A stretch of DNA of 64,000 nucleotides from FEN-1219 sp035548835 (GCA_035548835.1 DASZSB010000148.1:71040-135039); one strand, 5' to 3'; counted from the stretch's first letter, positions 24,744-33,365 are shown. Notes: generated from the letters alone by a model not told the origin. Program-made: numbers and translations.

Positions 24744-25547
24744 TCACCACGGCGCCGTCGCGCCATCGTACTGGATGAAGCGGCCCGTGTCCGCGAGCGT
24801 GGCCTTCTCGATGACCCTGATCATGCCCGCCACGCTCGGCTGCATCTCGATCATGCCGGGGTACGTGAGGTTCGCCTGCCGCTCGGTCAGCACGGCGCCG
24901 GGATGCAGCAGCAGCACGGTCACGCCTTCGTTCTTCTCCTTGACGGCCACGAGCTGCATCGCGCGGTTCAGCGCGGCCTTGCTCGCGCGATACGCGATGG
25001 CGCCGGAGCCGCCGAGCGTGAACGTGACCGAGCCGTTCGTGGAGCTGATCGACACGATCTTCTTCTGCCTGCCGAGGCGGACGTTGTCGATGAACGCCTC
25101 GGACACCGCGAGCGGGCCGCGCACGTTGACCGTCATGATCCGGTCGAACAGCGCGTAGTCCATGTTGCCGAAGCTCTGCGTGTCGCCGTCGCCGCGGCAC
25201 GATTCGTCCGTGCACACGCTGCGGTCGCTGTAGACGCCGGCGTTGTTGATCAGCACGTCGATGGGCACGCCTTCGAGCTTCGCGGCGAGAGCCTTGATGT
25301 TCGCGAGGTCCGCCACGTCGAGGTGCTCGACGCGCACGTTGCCGTGCCCGGCGACCAGCGCCGCCAGCGACCCGGGCAGGTCCTTGCGGCGGTGCGTCGC
25401 GATGACCGTCCAGCCTTTGGCGGCGTACTGTTTCGCGAACTCGAGCCCGAGCCCGGAGTTCGCGCCGGTGATCAGCACGGTGTCGGCGTGCGCGGCCGAT
25501 GCCGCGAGCCAGGCGCCGAGCACGAGCCAGGTCCATCTGCGCTTCAT
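24744..25547 (-). CDS. SDR-family oxidoreductase with signal-like N-terminus
   Basis: 267 residues from an ATG that overlaps the cytochrome c stop by four bases (ATGA). The N-terminus RRWTWLVLGAWLAASAAHA looks like a signal peptide or anchor. It is followed directly by the cofactor loop TGANSGLGLE, then NNAG, the catalytic Ser in VSISSTNGS and YRASK. All classical short-chain dehydrogenase elements are present. An NAD(P)-dependent enzyme outside the cytoplasm would be unusual, so the leader may be an uncleaved anchor. It probably handles the alcohol or carbonyl made by the preceding flavocytochrome. Confidence 0.8.
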   Translation of the reverse strand: MKRRWTWLVLGAWLAASAAHADTVLITGANSGLGLEFAKQYAAKGWTVIATHRRKDLPGSLAALVAGHGNVRVEHLDVADLANIKALAAKLEGVPIDVLINNAGVYSDRSVCTDESCRGDGDTQSFGNMDYALFDRIMTVNVRGPLAVSEAFIDNVRLGRQKKIVSISSTNGSVTFTLGGSGAIAYRASKAALNRAMQLVAVKEKNEGVTVLLLHPGAVLTERQANLTYPGMIEMQPSVAGMIRVIEKATLADTGRFIQYDGATAPW

Positions 25548-25921
25548 TTTCCGATTCCTTCCTCGCCGTGGCGCTTCGCGGCGTCGGCGAGATACGCCGC
25601 CACGGCCTCGAGGTCGGCGTCGGTGACCTCGGTCTTGCGAAACGGCGGCATCGACGCGACGCCGCTGCGAACGACGGCCTTGATCAGATCGGCGGGCAGG
25701 TCGGTACGCTGCTCGAGCAGGCCGGGCTTCTGGCCACGGTATTTCAGTGTCAGCGCGTGCGTGCCGGGCAGCATCGGCGCGCCGTCGTCGCCGCGGCCGT
25801 CGCCATGGCACGGCTTGCAGTAGTGCTCGAACACTTCCCTGCCGTGCTCGATCGTCGGCGGCTGTGCTCCGGCGGCACCGCCGAGAACGAGCAACCCCAG
25901 AGCCAGCAGACGGGTGTTCAC
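25544..25921 (-). CDS. Small periplasmic cytochrome c
   Basis: 125 residues from a GTG that overlaps the flavoprotein stop by four bases (GTGA). Signal peptide LLALGLLVLGGAAGAQ. One heme site CKPCH at about residue 35, and an axial methionine is likely in GVASMPPFRKTEVTD. The C-terminal helix AVAAYLADAAKRH completes a class I cytochrome c. Its tight coupling to the flavoprotein gene matches flavocytochromes such as p-cresol methylhydroxylase or eugenol hydroxylase, where the cytochrome takes electrons from FAD. Confidence 0.85.
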   Translation of the reverse strand: MNTRLLALGLLVLGGAAGAQPPTIEHGREVFEHYCKPCHGDGRGDDGAPMLPGTHALTLKYRGQKPGLLEQRTDLPADLIKAVVRSGVASMPPFRKTEVTDADLEAVAAYLADAAKRHGEEGIGK

Positions 25922-27576
25922 GCGCGTCGTCCGCGGAGCCGCTTCGGCCAGACGCCGCCGCGGCCCGGTGCCAGGATGCCGTTCGGGTCGGCCGCGTCCT
26001 TCAGCGTCTCGTTGAAACGCCGCAGCGCGTGATCGTTGAACGAGTACTCCGCCGCGACGTCGTCCTGGAAGTACGGTGCGGCGCGGTACTCGCCCCAGCC
26101 GTGCTGGCCCGCCGCGACCAGCAGCGCCTTCAGGCCGTCGCGCATCTTCGCGCGGCCCTCGGGAGTCGCGACGAAGGTGCCGCCGCCGGTCGAGAAGCCG
26201 GCCGAGAACAGGAACGTGTACTGATACCAGTTCAGCGGCGTGCTCAAATGCGACACGGCGCTCGAGAGGCCGAGGTCGCGCTGCGTGTCGATGAAGACCT
26301 GCTGCGCCTCGAACACGGCGTCGGCACTGCGCGGGATCACGGCGAACAGACCGATGTGGCCCTGTGCCCAGGCATTGGGCTGCGCCTCGGTGCGGCCGAG
26401 CGCCTTCCAGATGCCGAGGCTCGGCACGCCCTGCGTGACGTTGCGGCGCATATTGGTCGGGTAGGGGCCCGTCGTCTGCTCGATCTGCGCCCGCGTAAGC
26501 GGCACGCGCAGCGACTCGCCGTCGACGAGGCGTGCGGCGGGGATCGCACGCGCAACGAGCTCCTTCGCGTACTCCCAGTTGGCGAGCGTCGTGCGCTCGG
26601 AGCCGTAGAACTGCAGCTCGACCTGCCACGAGTGCAGATTCGCGGCCGCGGCGAGCCGGTCGAGCTCCTCCTCGCGCGCGCCGCCGGCGCGCGTGGCGGC
26701 TTCGCGGACCTCGGTGTTGCCGAGCGCGGCGCGCAGCGGGCTGCCGTACCACGGCTCGCCGATCATGAAGAGATCGGTCAGGTAGTTCACGGTGCTCACG
26801 AGCGGCACGAGATCGCGCCGCTTCGGCACCGTGACCAGGCCCGTGCGCCAGTGCTCGGGCTGCGGCATGAGCCGCAGGCCCATCTTCGTGACGATGCCGA
26901 AGTTGCCCTGCGCGAACAGCCCGGACGGGTCCGGACCGTACCCGTATTTGTATTCGGCGAAGGTCTTGCCGTTTGGCACGGCTCCCATGCCGGTGCGCAT
27001 GACCTCGCCGTTCGCGAGCACGACCTCGAAGCCGCACTGCGCGCCCGCATGATCGCGATAGGGGCCCAGCGTGTAGCCGATGCCGCGGTCGAGCGTGTTG
27101 CCGATCGGCGATCCCCAGCCGGGGTCCGGCGTGTCGATCCAGACTTTGAGCCCGCGCTCCTGGATGTGGCGGTACAGGTCGAAGTACGAGACGCCGGGCT
27201 CGACGATCGCGAAGTGGCGGTCCGCGTCGACCTCGAGCACCTTGTTCATGCGCTTCAGATCGACGACCACGCTGCCGCGCAGGTTCGGCGCGGGGCCGCC
27301 GTAAGCGAAGTTCTTGCCGGTCGAGATCGGGTACAGCGGCGTCCTGTAGCGGTTGGCGGTGCGCACGACGGCCTGCACCTGCTCGACCGTGCTCGGGGCG
27401 ACCGCCGCCGACGGAATCAGCTCGTCTTCCGCGAGCGGCACCGGCGAGTAGTGGTCGCGGTAGGGTTTGAGGTCGTCGTCGCCGGTCAGCACCCAGTCCG
27501 CGCCGACGGCGGCGGCGAACTCGCGGCACGCGCTGGCGAAATCGGCTGCGGAAACGCCCGGCGGCAGCACGGCCAT
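25918..27576 (-). CDS. FAD-binding oxidase, p-cresol methylhydroxylase-like
   Basis: 552 codons from the ATG at 27576, which has GAGGGGGATC upstream. The N-terminal half is the PCMH-type FAD domain: IPSAAVAPSTVEQVQAVVRT, YPISTGKNFAYGG, VVVDLKRMNKVLEVDADRHF, PGWGSPIGNTLDRGIGYT. This order is typical of the vanillyl-alcohol oxidase and 4-cresol dehydrogenase family. No signal peptide is seen, as in some partners exported with their cytochrome. Likely substrates are para-alkylphenols or phenylpropenes, oxidised at the benzylic carbon. This is the first gene of the coupled operon reaching 24251. Confidence 0.8.
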   Translation of the reverse strand: MAVLPPGVSAADFASACREFAAAVGADWVLTGDDDLKPYRDHYSPVPLAEDELIPSAAVAPSTVEQVQAVVRTANRYRTPLYPISTGKNFAYGGPAPNLRGSVVVDLKRMNKVLEVDADRHFAIVEPGVSYFDLYRHIQERGLKVWIDTPDPGWGSPIGNTLDRGIGYTLGPYRDHAGAQCGFEVVLANGEVMRTGMGAVPNGKTFAEYKYGYGPDPSGLFAQGNFGIVTKMGLRLMPQPEHWRTGLVTVPKRRDLVPLVSTVNYLTDLFMIGEPWYGSPLRAALGNTEVREAATRAGGAREEELDRLAAAANLHSWQVELQFYGSERTTLANWEYAKELVARAIPAARLVDGESLRVPLTRAQIEQTTGPYPTNMRRNVTQGVPSLGIWKALGRTEAQPNAWAQGHIGLFAVIPRSADAVFEAQQVFIDTQRDLGLSSAVSHLSTPLNWYQYTFLFSAGFSTGGGTFVATPEGRAKMRDGLKALLVAAGQHGWGEYRAAPYFQDDVAAEYSFNDHALRRFNETLKDAADPNGILAPGRGGVWPKRLRGRRA

Positions 27577-27670
27577 CGATCCCCCTCCCTCGCCGGCGCG
27601 ACGCGGCACCGTTTTCGGTTATGGTAGTCGCGAGGCAGCGCGCAGCGTACCGCGCGCCCGGGGAAAACGC

Positions 27671-29098
27671 ATGCCCGTGTCAGCTCGCGTCGCGTTCGTC
27701 GTCATCTCGCTGGCGCTGCTCGTTTCGGGGCCTGCGCTGGCGCAGCGGCCGAAGGCCCCCGACTGGAAGGCCGCCGAGGCCGAGGCGCTGCGGCATTTCC
27801 AGGCGCTCGTGCGCATGGACACGAGCGATCCGCCGGGTGGGGAGAAGCCGGCCGCCGACTACCTGAAGCAGGTGCTCGAGCGCGAAGGCATTCCCGTGCA
27901 GGTGTTCTCGGTCGATCCGAACCGCCCGAACGTGGTCGCGCGCCTGAAGGGCAGCGGCGCGAAGCGCCCGGTGCTGATCATGGGCCACACCGACGTCGTG
28001 AACGTGGACCCGAAGAAGTGGGCGCACCCGCCGTTCGGCGCCGAGATCGCCGACGGCTACATCTACGGCCGCGGCACGACGGACGACAAGGACAACGTCA
28101 CAGCGGCGCTGATGGCCATCCTGCTGCTGAAGCGCAACCACGTGCCGCTCGACCGCGACGTGATCTTCCTGGCCGAGGCGGGCGAGGAGGGGAACACGCG
28201 CTTCGGCATCGAGCACCTGGTCAACGAGCACTACGACGCGATCGATGCCGAGTACTGCATCGCCGAGGTCGGCAACGTCGTGCGCGCGAACGGTGTCGTG
28301 CGCTTCGCGACCGTCGCGACCGGCGAGAAGCTGTCGAAGGGCATCGACCTGATCGCGCACGGGCCATCGGGCCACGGCTCGATCCCGCTCGAGGGCAATG
28401 CCGTGGCGCATCTCGCGCGTGCGATCGCCGCCGTCACGCAGTGGCAGCCGCCCGTGGTGCTGAACGCCACGACGCGCACGTATTTCGAGCGGCTCGCCAA
28501 CATCTCGCCGCCCGAGCAGGCCGCGCAGTACCGCGCCCTCCTCAGCAGCGACCCGAAAGCCGTGGCGGCTGCGGATGCGTGGCTGCGCGCGAACGAGCCG
28601 CGCCATGCGTCGATGCTGCGCACGTCGGTGTCGCCGAACATCGTGCGCGGCGGCTATCGCAACAACGTGATTCCGTCCGAGGCGCGCGCCACGCTCGACG
28701 TGCGCATGCGGCCCGAGGACGACGCCGACGCGTTTCGCGCGACGCTCGCGCGCGTGATCGCCGATCCCGCGGTCGAGGTGGTGTTCAACGGCTTCGGCGG
28801 GCGGCCGGTCGCGGGCGTCTCGCCGATCGACAGCGAGGCCTTCCACGTGATCGAGGCGAACATCAAGCGCCACTACAGGACCACGACGCTGCCGATGATG
28901 AGCACGGGCGCGACGGACATGGCTTTCCTGCGCGCCAGGGGGCAGCAGTGCTACGGCGTCGGTCCGGCCATCGACGAGGAGGACGGCCCGAAGGGCTATG
29001 GTGCGCACAGCGATCAGGAGCGTCTGCTCGAGGCGGAGCTGTATCGCTTCGTGCGCTTCCACTACGACATCGTGGAGCAGCTCGCACGCAAGCGTTGA
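27671..29098 (+). CDS. Exported M20-family zinc peptidase/amidohydrolase
   Basis: 475 residues from the ATG at 27671. Signal peptide ARVAFVVISLALLVSGPALA. The metal ligands are seen in MGHTDVVNVD, GRGTTDDKDN and AEAGEEGNTRFG, the last with the catalytic Glu-Glu pair. A dimerisation domain (about residues 220-360) contains GPSGHGSIPLEGNAV. A C-terminal histidine ligand lies in YGAHSDQERL. Family members cleave dipeptides or N-acyl amino acids. Here the enzyme would act in the periplasm. It is divergent from the flavocytochrome operon. Confidence 0.85.
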   Translation: MPVSARVAFVVISLALLVSGPALAQRPKAPDWKAAEAEALRHFQALVRMDTSDPPGGEKPAADYLKQVLEREGIPVQVFSVDPNRPNVVARLKGSGAKRPVLIMGHTDVVNVDPKKWAHPPFGAEIADGYIYGRGTTDDKDNVTAALMAILLLKRNHVPLDRDVIFLAEAGEEGNTRFGIEHLVNEHYDAIDAEYCIAEVGNVVRANGVVRFATVATGEKLSKGIDLIAHGPSGHGSIPLEGNAVAHLARAIAAVTQWQPPVVLNATTRTYFERLANISPPEQAAQYRALLSSDPKAVAAADAWLRANEPRHASMLRTSVSPNIVRGGYRNNVIPSEARATLDVRMRPEDDADAFRATLARVIADPAVEVVFNGFGGRPVAGVSPIDSEAFHVIEANIKRHYRTTTLPMMSTGATDMAFLRARGQQCYGVGPAIDEEDGPKGYGAHSDQERLLEAELYRFVRFHYDIVEQLARKR

Positions 29099-29172
29099 CC
29101 GGCACCGCCCACGGCAGGAGCGAAGTGATAGCATCCGCAGGCCGACCCGGCATGGCTCCAGAGGGTTTTCCG

Positions 29173-29826
29173 ATGCGACGTCGTTTTCTGCTCGCGATCT
29201 TCTTGGCACTGCTCGGCTGCGGTGGCATGGCCCTGGCGGCCGATCCGGTCGAGGGCAAGGACTACGTCGTCGTCGAGCCGCCGTTGCCCGTGACCGACCC
29301 CACGAAGATCGTGGTGACCGACTTCTTCTCGTACGCGTGCCCGCACTGTTTCGCCTTCTCGCCGTCGCTGCGCGACTGGGAGGCGAAGCTGCCCAAGGAC
29401 GTCGTGCTCGACCGGGTGGCCGTGACGTTCGGTCGGGTGAGCACCTGGGGGCTGCTCGCGAAGCTCTACTACACGCTGCGCTCGTTCGGCAAGGATCACC
29501 AGCTCGACCGCGCCGTGTTCGAAGCACTGCACCTCGAGGGCGCGCCGCTGACGTCTCCGGATCGCATCGCGGACTGGGTCGCGGCGCACGGCCTCGACCG
29601 CCGGGCGTTCCTCGCCACGTTCGACTCGTTCACGATCCAGGCGTTCGCGACCAGCGCCGATCAGCTGACGGGCAGGGTCAAGCTGCGCGGCGTGCCGGCG
29701 CTGCTCGTCGACGGCAAGTATCTCGTGCACATCGCCGACAACGGCGATTTCGCTCCGCAGCTCGCGACAGTCGATGCGTTGCTCGCCAGGGCGCGGACCG
29801 AGCGCAATCGCGCTGCCTCGCACTGA
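29173..29826 (+). CDS. dsbA: DsbA-like thiol:disulfide interchange protein
   Basis: 217 residues. Signal peptide LLAIFLALLGCGGMALA. The active site is CPHC in SYACPHCFAF, within a thioredoxin fold, and the cis-proline loop is LRGVPALLVDGKYLV. The inserted helical domain between these two parts marks DsbA rather than thioredoxin. It introduces disulfides into exported proteins in the periplasm and would be recharged by DsbB, which is not in the window. Confidence 0.9.
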   Translation: MRRRFLLAIFLALLGCGGMALAADPVEGKDYVVVEPPLPVTDPTKIVVTDFFSYACPHCFAFSPSLRDWEAKLPKDVVLDRVAVTFGRVSTWGLLAKLYYTLRSFGKDHQLDRAVFEALHLEGAPLTSPDRIADWVAAHGLDRRAFLATFDSFTIQAFATSADQLTGRVKLRGVPALLVDGKYLVHIADNGDFAPQLATVDALLARARTERNRAASH

Positions 29827-29898
29827 TCCCGGCTTGCTCCGCGAGGGGCGCGTTCGCTACCCTGAATCCGTCGCTGTCCGGCCCCGGGGGGAGGTCGC

Positions 29899-30093
29899 AT
29901 GTCGAAAGTCTCGCGCCACCGCGTCAACGCCGTGGTGTGCCTGCTCGCGCTCGCTTACGCGCTGTACTGGTTCACCACCGGCCAGATGGCGGGTGCGCCG
30001 GGCTGGCGCGTGGCGCTCATGGGCGCGCTCGTCGTGCTCGGCATCGGCGGGGCGGTGTGGTTTCTGCGGCGCGCGCAGGGGGCGGCGCGATGA
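29899..30093 (+). CDS. Small two-helix membrane protein
   Basis: 64 residues with helices NAVVCLLALAYALYWFTTG and WRVALMGALVVLGIGGAVWFL and a basic C-terminus RRAQGAAR. GGGGGAGG lies upstream of the ATG. Its stop overlaps the start of the RidA gene by four bases (ATGA), which supports it as a real translated gene. Family unknown. Confidence 0.65.
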   Translation: MSKVSRHRVNAVVCLLALAYALYWFTTGQMAGAPGWRVALMGALVVLGIGGAVWFLRRAQGAAR

Positions 30094-30575
30094 GCACCGT
30101 AGCCGCCAAGCTCGCGAGCCTGGGGCTCACGTTGCCGGGGCCGGTCAAGCTCCCGCCCGGCGTGGTGCTGCCGTTTCGCTTCGTGCGGGTTCGCGGCGAG
30201 CACGCGTTCGTATCCGGTCATGGGCCCCTGCACGCGGATGGCACGCTCGCGCGGCCGTTCGGCAAGCTGGGGCGCGAGCTCACGGTCGAGCAGGGCTACA
30301 AGGCGGCGCGGCTGACCGCGCTCGCGATCCTCGGCAACCTCGAGCGCGAGCTCGGCGATCTCGAGCGGATTCGCGCGTGGACGCGCGTGTTCGGCATGGT
30401 CAACTCGGCCCCGGGGTTCAACCAGCAGCCGCTCGTGATCAACGGCTTCTCCGATCTGATCCTCGAGCTGTTCGGGCCCGAGCGGGGCGCCCACGCACGC
30501 AGCGCCGTCGGCATGGCCGAGCTGCCGTTCGACCTGCCGGTCGAGATCGAGGCCGTGGTCGAGATCGAGCCCTGA
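30090..30575 (+). CDS. RidA/YjgF-family protein
   Basis: 161 residues. The pattern FVSGHGPLHADGTL, EQGYKAARLTALAILGNLER and SAVGMAELPFDLPVEIEAVV matches the RidA superfamily, in the longer subclass that often replaces the catalytic arginine. The arginine-containing CRxAVG motif of true RidA is here SAVGMAELP, so imine deaminase activity is doubtful. Translationally coupled to the small membrane protein. Cytoplasmic. Confidence 0.8.
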   Translation: MSTVAAKLASLGLTLPGPVKLPPGVVLPFRFVRVRGEHAFVSGHGPLHADGTLARPFGKLGRELTVEQGYKAARLTALAILGNLERELGDLERIRAWTRVFGMVNSAPGFNQQPLVINGFSDLILELFGPERGAHARSAVGMAELPFDLPVEIEAVVEIEP

Positions 30576-30596
30576 CTTCACGACGGAGTTCACGCC

Positions 30597-31334
30597 ATGC
30601 ACAGCAAGAGCGGATTTTCGCGTTGCACGCGCCGGGTGTTGTTCGCCGCCGCGGCCAGCCTGCTGGCCGGTGCCGTGACGCTCGGCACCGGAGTCGCGCG
30701 CGCCCAGGAGCCGCTGAAGATCGGCATCATCGGCACGGGCAAGATCGGCGGCGCGCTCGCGCGGCATTGGGTCATGGCGGGGCACGAAGTGTTCGTGTCG
30801 TCGCGCCATCCCGAGGAGCTCGCGGGCCTCGTGAAGGAGCTCGGTCCGAAGGCGCACGCCGGCACCCCGCGGGAAGCCGCGGCTTTCGGCAGCGTGGTGC
30901 TGGTGTCGGTGCCCTATGGCGCCATGCCGCAGATCGGGACGGACTTCGCGAAGGAGCTCGCGGGCAAGGTCATCATCGACACGAGCAATCCGGTGGAGCG
31001 GCGCGACGGCCCGCAGGCGGCGGAGTGGCAGCGCAAGGGCGCAGGCGTGGCGACGGCCGAGCTGCTGATGAGCAAACGCGTCGTGCGTGCGTTCAACTGC
31101 ATTCCGGCCGTGTCGCTCGCGAACGAGGCCAACCGGCGACCGGCGCGCATCGGCATTCCGATCGGGGGCGACGACGCCGCGGCGCTCGCGATCGCGGAGC
31201 GGCTGGTGCGCGATGCGGGCTTCGATCCGGTGGTCGTGGGCTCGCTCGCGAAGACCCGCGAGTTCGACCTGGGTCAGCCCCTGGCTCAGGGCAACCTGAG
31301 CGCAGCCGAGCTGCGAGCGCGCATGACGAAGTAG
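30597..31334 (+). CDS. Exported NADP/F420-dependent oxidoreductase-like protein
   Basis: 245 residues. The N-terminus CTRRVLFAAAASLLAGAVTLG resembles a Tat or Sec leader. It precedes a Rossmann loop LKIGIIGTGKIGGALARHW and the phosphate-binding SSRHPEE, typical of the NADP oxidoreductase coenzyme F420-dependent family. IDTSNPVERRDG and RAFNCIPA are further family motifs. The leader is strange for a dinucleotide-binding enzyme and may be an anchor. The partner and substrate are unknown. Confidence 0.75.
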   Translation: MHSKSGFSRCTRRVLFAAAASLLAGAVTLGTGVARAQEPLKIGIIGTGKIGGALARHWVMAGHEVFVSSRHPEELAGLVKELGPKAHAGTPREAAAFGSVVLVSVPYGAMPQIGTDFAKELAGKVIIDTSNPVERRDGPQAAEWQRKGAGVATAELLMSKRVVRAFNCIPAVSLANEANRRPARIGIPIGGDDAAALAIAERLVRDAGFDPVVVGSLAKTREFDLGQPLAQGNLSAAELRARMTK

Positions 31335-31355
31335 CGCGGCCGCGGACGGCCGGAG

Positions 31356-31374
31356 TGCTGCGTTTGCGGCAGCA
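31356..31374 (+). terminator. Hairpin between convergent genes
   Basis: TGCTGC and GCAGCA form a six-bp stem with a seven-base loop, 22 bases after the stop at 31334 and 18 bases before the stop of the convergent gene at 31392. It lacks a long T run, so it would be a weak terminator at best. Confidence 0.35.
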
Positions 31375-31391
31375 AAGCGCGGCCGGCGGAT

Positions 31392-31676
31392 CTACTCCCC
31401 GTGGCACTCGTAGATCACGGGGACGTCGTGCTCCATCGCGTAGCTGCGTGCGATGAACAGCGCGTCCTCCTTCGACATGGCCTCGCCGTCGACGATCGTC
31501 GTGCAGCTCCAGCCCGCGCGCCCGGCGCCGTTCGCCGCGCTGTAGGACAGGTGCTCTATCGTGGCGAGCCGCGCGTCGCGCCCGGCGGAGGCGGCCGGCG
31601 CAGCCGTATACACGCGCACGAAGTTCGGCTCCGTGTACGTCTCGGTCGGTCGGATACTGGGTGTGACTCGTGCCAT
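31392..31676 (-). CDS. Small protein of unknown function
   Basis: 94 residues from the ATG at 31676. It begins ARVTPSIRPTETYTEPNFVRVY and ends ARSYAMEHDVPVIYECHGE. The middle contains GWSCTTIVDGEAMSKEDALF. No signal peptide, membrane helix or known domain. Codon use and third-position GC look like real coding sequence. The family is not recognised. Confidence 0.5.
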   Translation of the reverse strand: MARVTPSIRPTETYTEPNFVRVYTAAPAASAGRDARLATIEHLSYSAANGAGRAGWSCTTIVDGEAMSKEDALFIARSYAMEHDVPVIYECHGE

Positions 31677-32010
31677 GCCTGGTCGTCCCGTGGCTCTCGG
31701 CGCGGGACCCGTTCCCGGCCGCATGTTCCTGATTCTGCAAGGCCTGTGCCAGTGTCGCGGACATGCGGTTCGCCGTCCGTGGCGCGGCGTTTATGTCAAC
31801 GCCGCGTGACGCGGCTCGTCACTCGCGGGCCTTCCGCGGCGAAACGGGCACAGGTCGCAGAACGGACATAGACCGCCGCCCCCGTGACTGTGGTCACAGC
31901 GACCGCGCAGCCGCCCTGCTCCAATGCTCGGCCTGACCGGGGATGTTCGCCGGAGATGGCAGCGAGTGAGCGGGACGCAGGATGAATCAGGCTCCGGCAA
32001 GCGCCGGAGC
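31677..32010. other. 334-bp non-coding stretch before the EAL gene
   Basis: No gene is supported here if the EAL gene starts at 32011. GTGAC-TGTG-GTCAC, a five-base-arm inverted repeat near 31884, could be a regulator site. A 20-base hairpin closes the region just before the start codon. An in-frame ATG at 31924 would make the last part coding. Confidence 0.4.
31991..32010 (+). promoter_or_regulatory. Start-site hairpin masking the ribosome site of the EAL gene
   Basis: GCTCCGGC-AAGC-GCCGGAGC is a perfect eight-bp stem with a four-base loop. It ends on the base before the ATG at 32011 and contains the only GGAG. In the folded transcript the ribosome site would be hidden. If translation starts at 31924 instead, the hairpin is inside the gene. 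Confidence 0.5.
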
Positions 32011-33303
32011 ATGAGCATCAGCTTCATCGAGCAGTTTCTGCGCCAGGGGCAACAGGGTCGCCTCGCCGCGCTGCTGGTCGGCAGGCTCGATGCGTTCAAC
32101 CGCATTGCCACCACGTTCGGTCGCGATCGCTGCGAGGAGTTCTGCGCCGAGCACGCCGACCGGCTTCGCGAGATCCTCCCGCCGCGCACACCCATCATCC
32201 GTCTCTCCGAGCGTCGTTTTGCGGTGCTGCTCGACTGCGATTCGATGTCGAGCATCCTCGACTACGCCGTGGCGCTGACCGAGGACCACCCGCCCGAGAT
32301 CGCGATCGGCGACGACAAGCTGTTCGTCGACGTGACGCTCGGCATCGCCGTGTATCCCTCGCACGCGGACGACGCCGAGACGCTGTTCCGGCGCGCCGAG
32401 CTCGCGCAGAAGGAAGCGCGCGAGAAGGAGCTCGCGTTCGATATCTACCGGCCGGACGCCACGCAGCAGCAGCAGGCGTTGTGGAAGTTCGAGTCCGATC
32501 TGCAGGGGGCCGTCCAGCGTCGCGAGCTCGAGGTGTACTTCCAGCCCAAGGTGGAGATCGAGACGCGGCGCGTGTGCGGAGTCGAAGCCCTGGTCCGCTG
32601 GCGCTCGACGACGGGCGCGTTCATCCCGGCCAGCGAGTTCATCCCGATGGCCGAGCGGACGGGCTCGATCGTGCCCATCACGTGGCTCGTGTTCGATCAG
32701 GTGGGCGAGCGCGTGGCCGAGTGGGATTCCCTGCAAAAGCCGTTCTCGGTGGCGGTCAACGTCTCGCCGCCGATTCTCGTGCACCCGGAGTTCAGCACGC
32801 GCATCAAGGCGCTGAAGGCGGCGCTCGACGAGCGCGGCTTCGGCCTCACGATCGAGATCACGGAAGACAGCCTCGTGCAGGGCGACGAATCCGCGCTCGC
32901 CGGCATCGAGCGGCTGCGCAAGCTCGGCGTGGACTTCGCGCTCGACGATTTCGGCAAGGGCTATTCGTCGCTCGGCTATCTCAAGGAGCTGCCGGCGACC
33001 GAGATCAAGATCGACAAGCGCTTCATCGGCAACCTCGCCGTGGATACCACCGACCGGCAGATCGTGAAGACCATCGTCGCGCTCGCGCACGCGCTCGACA
33101 TGCGCGTCGTGGCCGAGGGCATCGACAACGCCGAGGCGCTCGGTGTCGTGGCGGAGCTCGGCTGCGAGATGGCGCAGGGTTTCTTCATCGCCCGGCCCAT
33201 GCGCGGCGATCTCGTGCCATCGTGGGTGGATCGCTACCACGCGTCCGCCAGCAGCGTGAGTCTCAAGGTCATGAGCCCCTGGGTCGACGCGGCGCTGAGC
33301 TAG
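32011..33303 (+). CDS. EAL-domain protein with degenerate GGDEF domain
   Basis: 430 residues from the ATG at 32011; 459 from 31924. Residues 1-150 have the GGDEF fold, but the motif is replaced by LSERRFAVLL, so no cyclase activity is expected. The EAL domain keeps its key residues: EALVRW, NVSPP, EITED, LDDFGKGYSS (usually DDFGTG), IKIDKRFI, AEGID and QGFFIARPM. It is therefore a likely cyclic-di-GMP phosphodiesterase. No membrane or sensor domain is present. A PilZ-like protein at 2385-3092 may belong to the same signalling network. Confidence 0.8.
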   Translation: MSISFIEQFLRQGQQGRLAALLVGRLDAFNRIATTFGRDRCEEFCAEHADRLREILPPRTPIIRLSERRFAVLLDCDSMSSILDYAVALTEDHPPEIAIGDDKLFVDVTLGIAVYPSHADDAETLFRRAELAQKEAREKELAFDIYRPDATQQQQALWKFESDLQGAVQRRELEVYFQPKVEIETRRVCGVEALVRWRSTTGAFIPASEFIPMAERTGSIVPITWLVFDQVGERVAEWDSLQKPFSVAVNVSPPILVHPEFSTRIKALKAALDERGFGLTIEITEDSLVQGDESALAGIERLRKLGVDFALDDFGKGYSSLGYLKELPATEIKIDKRFIGNLAVDTTDRQIVKTIVALAHALDMRVVAEGIDNAEALGVVAELGCEMAQGFFIARPMRGDLVPSWVDRYHASASSVSLKVMSPWVDAALS

Positions 33304-33365
33304 CCGGTCGCCGATCGGCGCGACTGGAGTAAACTCCGCACTGTCGCCTGCCGACGGGTTTGTCG

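Noticed and set aside
31884..31897. CRP/FNR-type site
   Set aside because: GTGAC-TGTG-GTCAC is symmetric, but the arms are short and the spacing does not match a standard CRP or FNR box.
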